A stretch of 64,000 bases of DNA from Tamarix chinensis (Eukaryota; Streptophyta; Magnoliopsida; Caryophyllales; Tamaricaceae), in assembly GCA_030549775.1 (NCBI GenBank), contig CM060174.1, positions 97,852,132 through 97,916,131 on the forward strand, read 5' to 3'. The notes below the pieces were generated by a model. It was not told where the DNA came from and did not search any database. It saw only the letters and a list, made by a program, of their open reading frames with translations. This document shows, one piece after another, positions 24,200-36,814 of this stretch; positions within the stretch are counted from its first letter, which is position 1, and every line of letters starts with the position of its first letter. Position numbers and translations under genes: made by a program.

Positions 24200-27100
24200 C
24201 ATCCCGGTCGATAGATGCGTTGGGGGTTGGGGGGGGGGGTCGGTAAAGAAAAGAATATTGCTTGGCGGAAAGGAGAGTGAAGCCCTAATGAGCTCTAGGA
24301 GAGAAACTCACTGCAGACGGAACAGTGACCCACTAATGTGTGTGTTTGTGTATGTACATACAGATCCATCAACTGATCCGGCCGGCTGCTTTCAGAGTCG
24401 CCAACAAGTTGCTTCGAATCGGTGATGATTCTATGGATCTAATGAAGCAGTGAACTACACAGACCGATTTAATCTGATTCGATCCGATCGAACTCAGTTC
24501 TAACCAAGCTAAGATTCGATGGAAACAGGCTCGGAAGAAATGAAAGGAAGACGGATCATTAATCTTTACCTAAAGAAAAAATACAAGTGCCTAGCTCCTG
24601 CAAATGAAGACACTACTGCTGCTGCTACTGCTGCTACTACTACTACTGTGTGTTGAGTTTTAGCAACTGATAGTCAGGCTTCATCTCATATGAGCTTCTT
24701 CTTCTTCTTCTTCTTCTTCTTTTTTTTTTTTTAAAAAATTATTATTCTTTCTTTCTTAGGGAGGAGGGGAAGAGGGGAAGGGAGAGAGAGAGCAGCTGGG
24801 AGCTAGGGTGGATTAAGTGCAAGACCTATATTAAAGTAGTGCTCAACTAAAGCCAAAACAAGCCGGCCTTATTCTCTCTTCTCTTCACAATCAATCATTC
24901 TATCCATCTAGTATATAGTAGCACTCATTTACGTTTAAGGTTCCTTTTTTTTTCCCCCCTTTCTTTGCCCCAGCGTCCTTAATTTATGCGGATAAATATT
25001 AATTAAACTACCTTTTTCATCCTTTGTAAGCCCGTCTCAATTAACTACCTCGTTAAGCAAGGAATGATATGCCCATGGGCATACGTGGTCATCGATCGGA
25101 ATCATATATCGCACACAAGTACGTACGCATCATACGTTGACCCCTATTAATTTGTCGAACGAACCTCTAGGTGTCTACCTCGGCCGGCAGCTAAAGCTGA
25201 ATATTTAGCGAATTCCTTCCTTTATGAGTTTATATATACGCATACGTCTCTGGAAACGAAGCTGCTTAATTTGCGTATCACAAAGTCCCGGCTGTGGCTC
25301 CACGTTCGTCTAATCTAATCTCTACGGACCTAAGTAATTGTAGGCGTCATTTTCTTAATTTTATGTCAGAACAGAGTTATACTACGTACTATTATTATTA
25401 GGGTAAGGTCTGTTAAGTTTTTTTTTTTTTTTTCTCTCTGTTTTTGGGGATAACCGGCTGGGTAGAATTAGGTGTAATTAATCAATCATCGTTAATTACA
25501 TAGCAATTGTTTTAATCTTGGTAAATACGAACTCCGTCCATGAAAAACAAGGGAGAAAGTCCTTTAGTTGTGTGTCTGCTAGATTATTTAGCCACTAGGT
25601 TTTGTTTACAAGGTACAACAAATACGTACCTGGGGAGATTTCGATTTAAGTTGTTTGTTCGGACATCGCAGCCGGAAACCCGTTAAAATCTACCTAGGTA
25701 GATACGTGCACGTGCCTTACGGGCTAAAGAACAAAAGGTTTTGGTCAACTGATACATGGTTTTTTTTTTTGTTTTTTGTTTTTTTTTTCCTACTTGCCGG
25801 CCGTTGGGGCATAGTAATACATTCGCGCGCATGAATCCGGCCGTGTCTGGCATTGAGATCTATGCATTCGTTTCACTTGATATTTCTTCTTACTTAACAG
25901 GCTTAATATTTATTGATATATATACCTATCTATCTTAACACACTTAATATTTATTCATCTATCTATCTATCTATCGATCAATCTATATAATTATATGGCC
26001 AGCAAATCCGCATCGATCCGGACACATGCAGCTGTGTTCCCAGATAACTTGCATACAAATGTGCGTATGACAAAATTATTTAAGATCAAACTAAAACAAA
26101 CGAAAAGAGAGGCAAATACCATGTCAGCTACGGATCATATGCATGCGAATGGATGTAACATTATATATAAGTCCATCAGGATTAACCTCGGCAACAACTA
26201 GCTAAGCGTATGTATGAAGAGTCGTCGATGCGTGTTTACTTTTTAGAGGAAGGGATTCTGGTGGGGGAGTCACGTGCGGTCAGACACAGTCACGATCGGC
26301 GAGAAAAGTAAAAAAAAAAAAAAAAGGGAGGGGAGGGGGTGGAAGGACGAGGAGGATGTGCACATCATGCATGGGGTGTGTAGAGGTGTCAGTCAGACCA
26401 CGTGTAAGATGTCGGGACGTCGGAACTTGGTCATTTTTGTTTTGTCATTTAAAAAACATTTATATATATATTTATAAAATGAAGTACTAGAATTAGTAAT
26501 AAATGATGTTATGGTACGTAGCGGCCGGTACGCAGTCAGCCTGTTTGCTCGGAATCTGAGGGAAAGGGAGGGCTGGGGAGGGACTTGTTTGTTTGCACTT
26601 TGCACTGGCGTGCACACTCAAGGCATCGTATGAGCCATCCATTAAAAAAAAAAAAAAAAAAAAATGATGTAACAAGAAAACAACAAAACTTCCTTCCCGC
26701 TGCTATTACTTTGACCAATCAATCATTCAATAGGGAAATGAATTAATTTACTCTACTACCTTCGAAGAGGGACGGAATTCATACAATACAAGCCGCGGAA
26801 GGTCACTAGACTCCAACGCGGAAGGCCCCTTTTGCGTGCATCGATCGAACGCGCACGCTACGCCAAGTATAGTATCTGTGGGGGGTATCGACACGTAGTA
26901 GGAGAGAAAACAAAGGAACGCTCCTTTTAAATTACGGTCGGTGAGATCCGATTGGACAACTATATACTCTCTCTATATATATATAGATGTGACCCATTAT
27001 AATTATTATTATTATTTTGAACTTTTTTTAATAACCTGCTTTATATTTTTATCACGACTAATTACGAACGGAATGCTGTTTTATTAATACAAGGAAGATA

Positions 27101-30100
27101 ATTACACGTACCGAAAATCTCCGAATCCTGCGTTACTTAAATTTATCAGCACCACCGGCCGGGTAAGTCAAAGTCCGTTAGGTTAGGTGCGGTCTCGATC
27201 CAGCAGCGGCGTACACGACGCCACTATAACTATATACAACGTAACGTATAGCGATCGACTGCCTGCCTTTGGCGCTTTAAAAGAATAAATAAAAAATATG
27301 TGTGTTTGGGGAAGCGACAAAACCTGCTTTGATTATTTATAACTATTCGATCTCTACTCTCTAGCTAGTGTACCCACGCGGCCCGCTGCTGACTAAACAA
27401 TAATACTTAAAAAAGTTTAGTTTAAAATCCCGTTACGTGGTGCGATGCGGTGCCTTTTGTCCGTATTTCAGGGGTCTCTCTCCGCGGCGCAAATCGCCTT
27501 TCGATTCTTTTTGGGGGTTTTGTCTATTTGAGTTAACATGCCAAGTACAATGCTGCCGTTCTTTTTTTTTCTTTTTATATTAATACATCAAATTAGTAGC
27601 CGTAATATTCCTAATATTATAAAATACAAGGAAATAGTAAAGACTAAAATCCGAATTAAAATATATATAAAATTTATGTTTAGAAACGAAACGGAGGGAG
27701 TATGCAGGAAATGGTTAGTCAACAAATGCATATTAAGATGAAAAACTTTAAAAAATTAATATCTTCGAATTCAAAACCGCTTTTGTATTAGTTCCACCAG
27801 TTGGCCGGACCGACAAAATCCCATAATCTCGCAAAAAAAGGTTAAGGCGAAACAACAACCGACCGACGACCGCCAGTCAGCCAGCACCCACCAGGCCACC
27901 ATAAATATAATCAGAGTTGGCTCTTATTATTATTATTATTTGTTGTTGTTAAAATGACGTATTTTCGATTAATCAAAACACAATGCGCGCCAATAATGAG
28001 ACAAAAGTCGCCGTGAGCCCTGGCCAATTATTTGTCTACTCTCACGGACAGTTTTATTCCGAAAGTCAGGTCAGGTCAGGTCAGCTACTAAAATCGCCGG
28101 TTGTTAGTCGACTGTCGGATAATGCAACACGCCAATCGGTGAACCCCTTAATTACAAGGGAGCCTTGCACGTGATGTGATACTCTTTTCTAATTTTTTTC
28201 ACTGTTTTATACATTAGGGGGGACTGGGGAGGGAGGGGGAACAAAAAAAAAATGACTACAAAAAACTGGTCTTTAAATGCAATAAGTGTTTGCGGGAAAA
28301 CACTTCACGCTCAATTCAAATCAGAGTTTTTCCAAATAATATATATTAATGTTTGTGAAAACATTACTACTTTCTGATCGACTCAGCACAGGAGCCAGGA
28401 GGACGACATTAGTCAAACTAGGAATTAACGGAGATTTGCCGTTATTTGAACTACTCAAACTCGCTGTCGTTCGTTCGTACGCCGAGGGATAGCCAGGTGG
28501 GCCAGCACGTGGTGGAACGACCACCTAGCTTCCGTGCTGCTACTTAGCCGCTTCTCCTGCAAGGCCGGACCATCGGGCTGTTCTTGGGTTAGTATCCCAA
28601 TGAGTCGCTCCTCTTTCGGCCCTAAAAAGTGAGTTAGGTCGCAAGGCCCGACTCTTTACCGCCCTCTATATGATTTACCGGCTCTCCCAACTGCAGCCAC
28701 ATTCTCATACCACGTCCGCCCAGAGAAAATCACACACGGAGAAAATATAATAATCCAGCAGCAGGGGCCAGGGCCCATAGCCTTTTATAACATGCCCTGT
28801 GACTGTGAGAAGGTGGAGCACGAGCTACCTGATTCCACTTAAATCTCAGGGATTTTCCTCAGCCACCTTCCAATGCTAGTGCAGAAAATCCAGCATGACG
28901 TCATGTGGCAATCCATTGAAGATCTGACTCTAATCCAGCACACGCGCCATAAAAAAAAATTAAAAAAATCACACTCCGATCCAGCTTTAGATACTAGTTG
29001 GGAGTTTCAATTCAAAAGATCGCTGCTTGCTTACGTTTCTTTGTGAGAGTGGCCTTTCTTTTGCTCAACATGCAGAACAAAAGCTCCTTTTTTTTATATA
29101 TATATATTATTATTGTTAATAATTGTTCTCTGTTCAAGGTTGAACTTTTCCTGCGTGGGAACAATGATACGTTTTATGTGTCACCTGACTCCTAGTCTCA
29201 GCCCCGGTCCATTGGAAATAAGGCCGGGGGGGGGGGGATATATGATATATCTCTTTCCGCTAGACCCGTAGGCTTAGGAGGTGGGATTATTAGGAAGGAG
29301 TGCCCACAAGAATATATTACTTTCTGATATTCTGGTTACTACTATATTTTATTATGATTCCATATGTTACCGTGAAGTTTTGGTACTAGTTCCGCCTACA
29401 TATAATATAACATAAGCCCCAATGTATCCACTTTCAACTCAAGAGTTAAATTGAATAAAGAAATGCCAGGTTTTGTGTGAATGATGACATAATATTGTTT
29501 CAGAAAAATTTAGCATTCCAGGAAAGAAACAACGAACAAGCTAATCGGCCTTATCTTCCTCAGAAAGAGCAAGGGAGAAGAAAACGAAGGGCCATCTGAT
29601 TAGACTATCTATTAGAGAGACATAGCACTGATGGGACTCAACTCAACCAATGCCTTGGTTTGCTTCTATACAGCGAGATACCTAATCATGGATTTTTATT
29701 CGCTACTTGGCCGTGTTTTAATAGTTCATTCTCATCTTTCTTCAAGCCTCCTCCATCACCTGTATTTTGCTTAATCTCTAGTGGCTTCGTATAACCACTG
29801 ATTACAGATATTTTTTTGTTGTTGTTGGGAGTTGTTCATGCCAAGGATCATATTGTGGTAATCTAAGAGTTCGTGCCTGATCCTAAATATTTTGGTGTCA
29901 TAGAATAGAGTCTTGGTGTGGAAATAAGTAAGATGATTAATTAAGAACAGATTATTCTCAAAACATGTTTTCATTCAAAGCACAAAGAACCTTCAAAACA
30001 TCTAGTAGCTCTTTGATTATGCGGATGTTTTCCTCGAGTCGCCTAATGTGCCAGTAAACTATCCCTACTCTATGCGTCATGCCGGACGTGAAGCTAGCCC

Positions 30101-31146
30101 TCCCTCCCAAAGAAGAGGTTAATAGATGCTAGCCTTCATTTATTCTAGGATCCAACAAAGTAAATTTGGTTAATCAACTTGCTGTTAATCACGCCTCGCA
30201 TTTTGCTTGAGAATCAGAGGCGGGCTGCCTCATAAAGACATTTATTCGGTGAGCTTTTGCTACTCAGTACTAATGAAGTGCTGAGACAACAGCGCCTTTA
30301 TGGCCTCCATTTCACAACAGTTTTCTCCATTGTCAGAATTCTACTACAGTTTCTTGGTTACTGAGGAATGAGGGCAGCATTTGCTCTTCTACTATCGTAG
30401 TCCACTTTTTTTCTTTTTTTCTTTTTTCAAAAAAATGCACAATCTACTGCAGCTAAATAGTTCTTGCGGTTAAGAAATAATATGTAGCGACGGTGGTTAC
30501 GATTTTTATTTCTTTTTTTTTTCCAACAAAATAATTTTGATAAGTATCATCCGCAGATCGGAAATTTTCGATAAATATCAACCCTACAAAACTCAATGCA
30601 TCGGCCAGAAGCAGCTGATATTCTATTCCATGGTTCCTTGTTCAACTAAGCAAGGCAGGGCATTAAGGCATTGCCTAATGTTCAATGCTTTCCATTCTCC
30701 AGAAGTTATAAATGAGTGGATTAACTGTATCATATTGACTTAGATTGGGTGCAGCCTAATATTCCTCCATATGGTCCAGTTTTGTTAAAAATCAATCACC
30801 CTCTTACAAAGAGACACAGCATGCAACAGGTTTTACCATGAAATATTTAGCAATATAGATGCACCAGTAAGGGAAGGCCATCATTCAAAACTTAGCAGCA
30901 GGAGTAATGTTATGCCACAGCATATGAAAAGATAAGGCACCAAATGCAAGCGGTGTGCACAAGACACTATGGTGAGAATCCCTAGGCGCACGCATGAAGA
31001 GCTATGATTTAAATAAAATTATTATGGTGCGGTTAGGGGCTCCAACAGTGTGGAATTAACAGCAACGGAGAGAAACAGAATCGCATACATAATTCTATGA
31101 GGAGGCAGGAGCTGCTTTACGAACAAAATCTCAGCAATGAGGGAAG
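24200..31146. other. Seven-kilobase intergenic region, no supported gene
   Basis: Features visible: trinucleotide runs (about 24612-24650 and CTT at 24697-24722), GA-rich DNA at about 24760-24800 that may belong to the AHL promoter, an A-run at 26642-26663, a CTAT repeat near 25960-25976, a lone Stowaway-type end ACGGAGGGAGTA near 27690-27702, and G-runs at 24222-24240 and 29225-29238. Frames here are short and without known domains. Confidence 0.5.
28896..28903. promoter_or_regulatory. Palindromic TGACGTCA bZIP-type site
   Basis: A perfect C-box/CRE palindrome lies in a moderately GC-rich stretch (28500-28980) that also has a CACGTG core at about 28506. No gene start is identified nearby, so its role is unknown. 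Confidence 0.3.
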
Positions 31147-31151
31147 GATTC

Positions 31152-31422
31152 TGTTAGTTCAGTCTCTACCTGCTAGGTTATCTATGCACTGAATAGCAGA
31201 ATAGATATTATAAGAAATGATCAGAAAATTTGTTGGATTACTGGGTTGAAGATAGATACTCCAGGAATTAGAAACCCTGGTATCTCCCGATTCTTCCATA
31301 CACCATATATCCCCCCCCCCCCACTCCACATGCCAGCCCTTCCTATATATCCCCTACCGCACTGACCTCCTCTCACCCATGACTCAGCAGCTAATAAACT
31401 CCCTAACCGAAATGGCCTATCA
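31152..31422 (-). repeat. 3' LTR of the Ty3/gypsy element (271 bp, internally deleted)
   Basis: Read on the - strand it starts TGATAGGCC and ends CTAACA. Compared with the 5' LTR it lacks about 158 bp between two AATGG words, and has a 3-bp, a 4-bp and a C-run insertion. Confidence 0.9.
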
Positions 31423-31425
31423 ATA

Positions 31426-31435
31426 CCCTCCCCTT
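31426..31435 (-). other. Polypurine tract
   Basis: The - strand reads AAGGGGAGGG, three bases before the 3' LTR start. This is the expected plus-strand primer. It overlaps the end of the open frame, which continues into the LTR. Confidence 0.75.
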
Positions 31436-34400
31436 GAACCTTCACCTTGTCCTCTAGCTGAAAAGCTGGAAACCTCTCGTTCAGTAACTCAAAATCCTCC
31501 CAAGAAGACTCAAAATCTGGCAGCTCCCTCCATTTGATAAGTACTTCCAGTCGTCCTCTTCAGTTATAGCACAGGTCAAGCACCTGTTCAGGCTCCACTT
31601 GCAGTTCCAACTCTTCTGTCAGGGCTGTGGGAAAAGGCTGTACCTGTTGCTGATTTCCCACAGCTCGTTCTTCATCATTGAAACATGGAAGATGGGGTGG
31701 ATTGAGACCCAACCTGAAAGGTCTAAACGATAGGCTACCTGCCCAACCTTAGCAGCTACACGGTAAGGCCCCAAAAATCTGGGAGCCAACTTCTTGTTCA
31801 CCCATTTAGCCAAGGACTTCTGGCGGTATGGCTTAAGTTTCACATAGACCCATTCCCCAATTGACAGTTGCAGGTCTCTTCTTTTGCAGTCAGCCGTATC
31901 TTTCATCAACTTTTGGGAACACTCTAGGTGATACTTCAGCTCTGCTATCATGAGGTCCCTGTCCCTCAACTCCTCATCCATGGCAGCCAGTGGAGTATTG
32001 TCCTCTGTATAACGGATCAATGGAGGAGGAGTCCTATTATAAAGAGCTTGGAAAGGTGTAGTGTGTATAGCTGAGTGGTAGGAAGTATGATACCAGTATT
32101 CAGCCCATGTCAACCATTTGACCCACTGCTTAGGTTTGTCACATCAGAAACAACGCAAATAGGTTTCTATACTCCTGTTCACCGCCTCTGTTTGACCGTC
32201 GGTTTGAGGATAGTAAGTTGAGCTGTGCCTCAAAACTATTCCCTGCAGCATGAACAACTGCCAAAAATGATTGACAAAAACTTTGTCCCTATCTGACACT
32301 ATTGTGCGGAGAAAACCGTGTAAGCAGACAATTTCTTTAAAGAAAACAGCAGCCACAGACTGTGCAGTGAAAGGGTGTTTTAGAGGAGTGAAGTGGGCAT
32401 ACTTGGACAGCTGGTCAACCACCACCAAAACGCAACTGTACCCCGCCAAGCGTGGCAACCCCTCTATTAAATATATGGTTATGTCTTCCCAAACTTGCTC
32501 AGGGATGGGCAGAGGCTGCAATAACCTGGCCCGTGATAAAGTTTTTGTTTTGTGTTGCTGACATATAGCACAGGCTGCTACAAATTTCCGCACCTGTTGC
32601 CTCATACCTGGCCAGTACACATCTCAAGAGAGCCTATGGAAGGTGCATAGGACCCCTGAGTGCCCTCCCACTACACCACCATGATACTCCTGCAGTAACT
32701 AGGGAATGTAAGCTGAATTAGCAGGGAGGACTAGCCGCCCTTTGAAGAGAAGATGTCCCTGATGCAAGGAATAATCCGCCACTGATCCTGGATTCATCTG
32801 CAACTGTCGTTTAACCTGCCCAAAGTGCGAATCAGCATCTATTTCAGCTTGTAAAGCCATCCAATCATGCACCCATGTGGCCATTAGAGTCAGCAAACTT
32901 GTTTCCCCATCTTCCCTCCTGGATAAGGCATCTGCTGCCTTATTTTCACATCCCGGCTTGTACTCAATATCAAAATTGTAGCTCAGCAGCTTGATGACCC
33001 ATTTTTGGTGTTCCTCTGCCACTACCCGCTGGTATGGTAGGTGCCAAAGACTTTTCTGGTTGGTACGCACCATAAATTTTTGCCCCAAAAGGTAAGGTCA
33101 CCACTTTTGAACGGCTAGTACCACTGCCATCAACTCCCTTTCATAGGCAGATTTTGTGCGAGCTCTTTCCCAGAACTTGGCTGAAATAGGCAATTGGTCG
33201 CTGACCCTGCATAAGTACTGCTCCCAACCCTGCTCCCGATGCTTTAATTTCTATAGTGAAGGGCTGAGAAAAATCAGGCAATGCCAAAACAGGCACCTCA
33301 GTCATGGCCCTCTTAAGAGCTTCAAACGCAGCCTAAGCTTCAGAGTTCCACCCAAAGCAATCTTTTCTCAATCGAGTTATGAGGGGGGCCGCTATTTGCC
33401 CATATTTGGCCACAAATTTTCTATAGTAGCCTGTCAAACCCAAAATACCCCTTAGTTCTCTTAAGTTTCGTGGTGTGGGCCACTCCAACATTGCCCTGAC
33501 CTTTGTAGGGTCTGCTGCCACTCCTTGGCCTGAAATGACGTGGCCTAAATATTCCAACTCCGTCTTACCAAATGAGCACTTCTTCTCATTTACATATAAT
33601 GAATGTGAGCGCAAAGTTTCTAAAGTCAGATGCAAGTGTCTTTGGTGTTCCTCCAGAGTAGGACTGTAAACTAAGATATCATCGAAAAACACCAGAATAA
33701 ACTTTTGTAAGTAAGGCCTAAACACCTCATTCATTAACGACTGAAAAGTAGTCGGGGCATTTGTCAACCCAAACGGCATTACTAGGAATTCATAGTGGCC
33801 CTCATGCGTGCGAAAGGCAATCTTAGGAACATCCTCGGGCCTTACTCGAATCTTATGATGCCCCGACTTTAGGTCTAATTTTGAAAATACTGTTGCTCTA
33901 TGGAGCTCATCCAGCAACTCATCAATAACAGGAATACGAAATTTGTCTTGAATTGTTACCCTATTAAGTGCGCGGTAATCCACACAAAACCTCCAACTAC
34001 CATCTTTTTTCTTCACCAATAGTACTCGGCTAGAAAAGGGACTCCTACTTGGCTGAATAATCCTTGTGGCTAGCATTTCATGAACCAACACCTCAATCTC
34101 ATTTTTCTAAATTTGGGGGTAGCGATAGGGTCTAACACTAACCGGTGCAGTGCCTGGTTTGAGCTCAATTCGGTGGTCACTTGCACTTAGAGGTGGCAGT
34201 CCAGTGGGCGGGATGAACACATCCTAGAACTTGCTTACTACCTGCTATACTTCCCAAGGTATCTCTCCGGACTCCTTGCTAACCTCCGAACGGGTCTCCA
34301 AGGATGTACATTCCAACAATATCCCCTGCCCTTCCTTTTGGATAGTTCTCCTTATAACCTTAAGGGAGACTTAGGTCCTGCACAACCAAGGTTCCCCATG

Positions 34401-36012
34401 TAGTGTCACTATGGAATTCCCTAGATTGAATTTCATCACCAACGCCTTCCAATTGATGTGAGTCATTCCCAGCTTTGCTAACCATTGCATCCCTAGGATA
34501 ATATCCACACTACTGAGTTCCAATGGTAAGAAATCTTCCACCACTTCAATTTCCTATAAGGATACCGGCACCCCCTTACAAATCCCCCGGGTCTACACTG
34601 ATTCCCTTGGGCCCATAACTACCCCATAGGCGGCAGTGACAGTGAGTGGCAAATTCAATTCCTTAACAACATCTATTGCAATAAAATTATGGGTTGCCCC
34701 ACTATCAATTAGCACAATGACTGGGTGAGCACCGATGGTACCTGATAACTTCAAAGTGTGTGGATTGGTAAATCCAACCAGAGTTCATTGACAACTCAAT
34801 CGCCCCATCTACTTCCTCTACTTCTACTCGCTCCTCTTCCAGCAACCCAGTATCACTCCCTTACCCATCATTCGTTTGGCTCAATTCCTCCACTAACATG
34901 ACCTATAGCGCTTGGTTCTTGCATATATGCCTTGGATGGTACCTCTCTTCGCACTTAAAACACTACCCCCTTTCCTGTCACCTCTGGAGCTCCTAATCTG
35001 TCAAGCACCAGAATCTACGACGTCTGCCGGTGTCCTCCAAACTCCTCCCCGATGTCGCAGTAGTTTGGCAACCCAAAGCCTCCACCATCGTGGGTCTGAA
35101 CTAGTAGGGGGGTTAGCGATTGTTGCCACTGGTGAGTTTGGGCCTGTGAAGTTTTTAGGAAATTGGGTATTAGGCTGAGGTCTAGCCGCTTTTCCCCCGT
35201 GGCTTGCTAACCCCATTCGCCCAGCCTCCGACCCGAATCTAAGTCCCTAGGTCACCCGAATCTTGTCCTCCACTGACAGCATTGTTTCCATTATTTCTGT
35301 CAAACTTCTGGGTTTTAGTATTCAAATTTCTGCCCTGATTTCTGGCCTTAGCCCATTGAGCAAAGTACTCCCGAGTACTTCTGCCGATAACCTTCCTCTT
35401 AATGATGACGCTAGCAACTCAATTTCTCCACAAATTCTTCTACTGAGTTCTCCGATTTAATTGCCAGAAACCTCTCACACAGAGTTCCTTCATGGCCCGA
35501 GCAGAACCGTTTGAGCAAAATCTCCTTGAAACCGAACCATGAGCCAAACTGATGATTGTCTTCACTGTATTGGAACCACGCCAATGCTCTTCCTTCCATA
35601 GCTATGGCTGCCATCTCCAACCTCTTTGAATCCAGAGTGTGATTTAAGTGGAAGTACCTCTCAGGTTTGAAGATCCAACCATCCGAATCATCACCACCAA
35701 AACTGGGAAATTCCAGCTGCCAAAAGGGCCTTGTCTCGACCCTTCCCCTAGCATCAGCATTAGTTTCTTCCTCCACTGATGCCCTTCTTCCTCCTCCAAT
35801 GGTCAAGCCCTCAGGTACCACCCTCTTTAGCAGCACTAGCAACTCATTTATCGTTTTGTCCATTGATTTCATCCTTGTCTCCATAGATTCCATCCTCCTT
35901 CTACTATTGGTAATCTCCTAGTATCAGCCTTCACTATCTCCATTTCCACGTTCAAGGTTGCCTGAGCCACCTCAAATTTTTCTTCCAACGCATCAACCTT
36001 CTTCTGCGACAT
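31436..36012 (-). pseudogene. gag-pol of the Ty3/gypsy element, multiply broken
   Basis: Gag begins with ATG at 36012 (MSQKKVDALEEKFE) and shifts frame before the piece at 35893-35411, which contains FGGDDSDGWIFKPERYF. A CCHC knuckle (CFKCEERYHPRHIC) lies at 34920-34961. The protease motif DSGATHNFI is at 34680-34706. Reverse transcriptase is open from 34091 to 33333, with [33 protein letters not shown] and the active-site FFDDILVYS. RNase H ends with YKPGCENKAADALSR (about 32925). Integrase lies at about 32620-31620, with VVVDQLSKYAHF, SDRDKVF and PQTDGQTEAVNR. Where the family has the first catalytic Asp the sequence has Tyr (ITIYLIEGLP). A chromodomain (LIKWRELPDFESSWEDF) follows, broken by a TGA. 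Stops also fall between RNase H and integrase and inside integrase. Confidence 0.92.
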
Positions 36013-36030
36013 CCTCCCTCAAACCAGCAT

Positions 36031-36361
36031 CATACAATGAAATATCGGTACCGCAATTGCGTATTGGCAGCAATTTTGCAGTTTTTGGGTCAGTCGCGAC
36101 GTGAAATTCCGAAATTGCGGCCGTTTCAGAAAATCACATATTTATCGCCGCAATATCGACGAAATTTCGCATATCGGCAGATATTTTGTCGATATTGGCC
36201 GATATTTACCGATATTGGTCGATGTTTACCGATATTTGCCAGTATTTGTTGTGAAAAGAATTAAAAAATCACGCCGCAACAATCGCGACACATAAAATGT
36301 CATTCGCGACACCCCAATACCGCAACCGCAATCGCGACCGTAACTGCGGTTTTATTGCTTG
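36031..36361. mobile_element. hAT-like MITE inserted in the retrotransposon leader
   Basis: 331 bp flanked by the 8-bp duplication ACCAGCAT (36023-36030 and 36362-36369). The ends CATACAATGAAA and, in reverse complement, CAAGCAATAAAA match at 9 of 12, followed by related GCAATTGCG-type words. The interior has repeated CGATATT/AATATCG units. An 8-bp duplication with CA-starting inverted ends points to the hAT superfamily. It has no coding capacity. Confidence 0.8.
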
Positions 36362-36376
36362 ACCAGCATTGTAGAG

Positions 36377-36389
36377 GGCTCTAATACCA
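36377..36389 (-). other. tRNA-Met primer binding site
   Basis: The - strand reads TGGTATTAGAGCC, next to the 5' LTR end. It matches the usual initiator tRNA-Met site of plant LTR elements with one change. Confidence 0.85.
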
Positions 36390-36392
36390 ATT

Positions 36393-36809
36393 TGTTAGTT
36401 CAATCTCTACCTGCTAGGTTATCTATGCACTGAATAGCAGAATAGATATAAGAAATGATCGGAAAATTTGTTGGATTACTAGGTTGAAGATACTCCAGGA
36501 ATTAGAGACCCTGGTATCTCTCGATTCTTCCATACACCATATATCCCCCCACTCCACATGCCAGCCCCTCCTATATATCCCCTACCGCACTAACCTCCTC
36601 TCAACCCATGACTCAGTAGCTAACAAACTCCCCAAACGAAATGGCTCCTGCCCAATAACAGAAAAATGACAGCTACCCTCAGGGAATTAACTAATAGAAT
36701 AATAACTAACAGAAATACAGTAAAAAACATATATGCGGTCCTGCCCACTCATCCCCCTTCTTTGGTGACTCTGCGTCTCACATATGTCCTCTTGATCAAT
36801 GGCCTATCA
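36393..36809 (-). repeat. 5' LTR of the Ty3/gypsy element (417 bp)
   Basis: Read on the - strand it begins TGATAGGCC and ends CTAACA, beside the primer site. This is the fuller of the two LTRs. Confidence 0.9.
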
Positions 36810-36814
36810 GACTC

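Larger units (their letters stand above)
31152..36809 (-). mobile_element. Degenerate Ty3/gypsy chromovirus retrotransposon
   Basis: The whole element is on the - strand, 5658 bp, with LTRs at 36393-36809 (5') and 31152-31422 (3'). The flanks GATTC (31147-31151) and GACTC (36810-36814) are a 5-bp target duplication with one change. The primer site and polypurine tract are in place. Domain order from the 5' side is gag, CCHC knuckle, protease, reverse transcriptase, RNase H, integrase, chromodomain, which is the Ty3/gypsy order with a chromovirus tail. Many stops and frame breaks make it inactive. By hand, the two LTRs differ by about 11 substitutions in about 255 aligned bases plus gaps, so insertion is not very recent. 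Confidence 0.93.
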
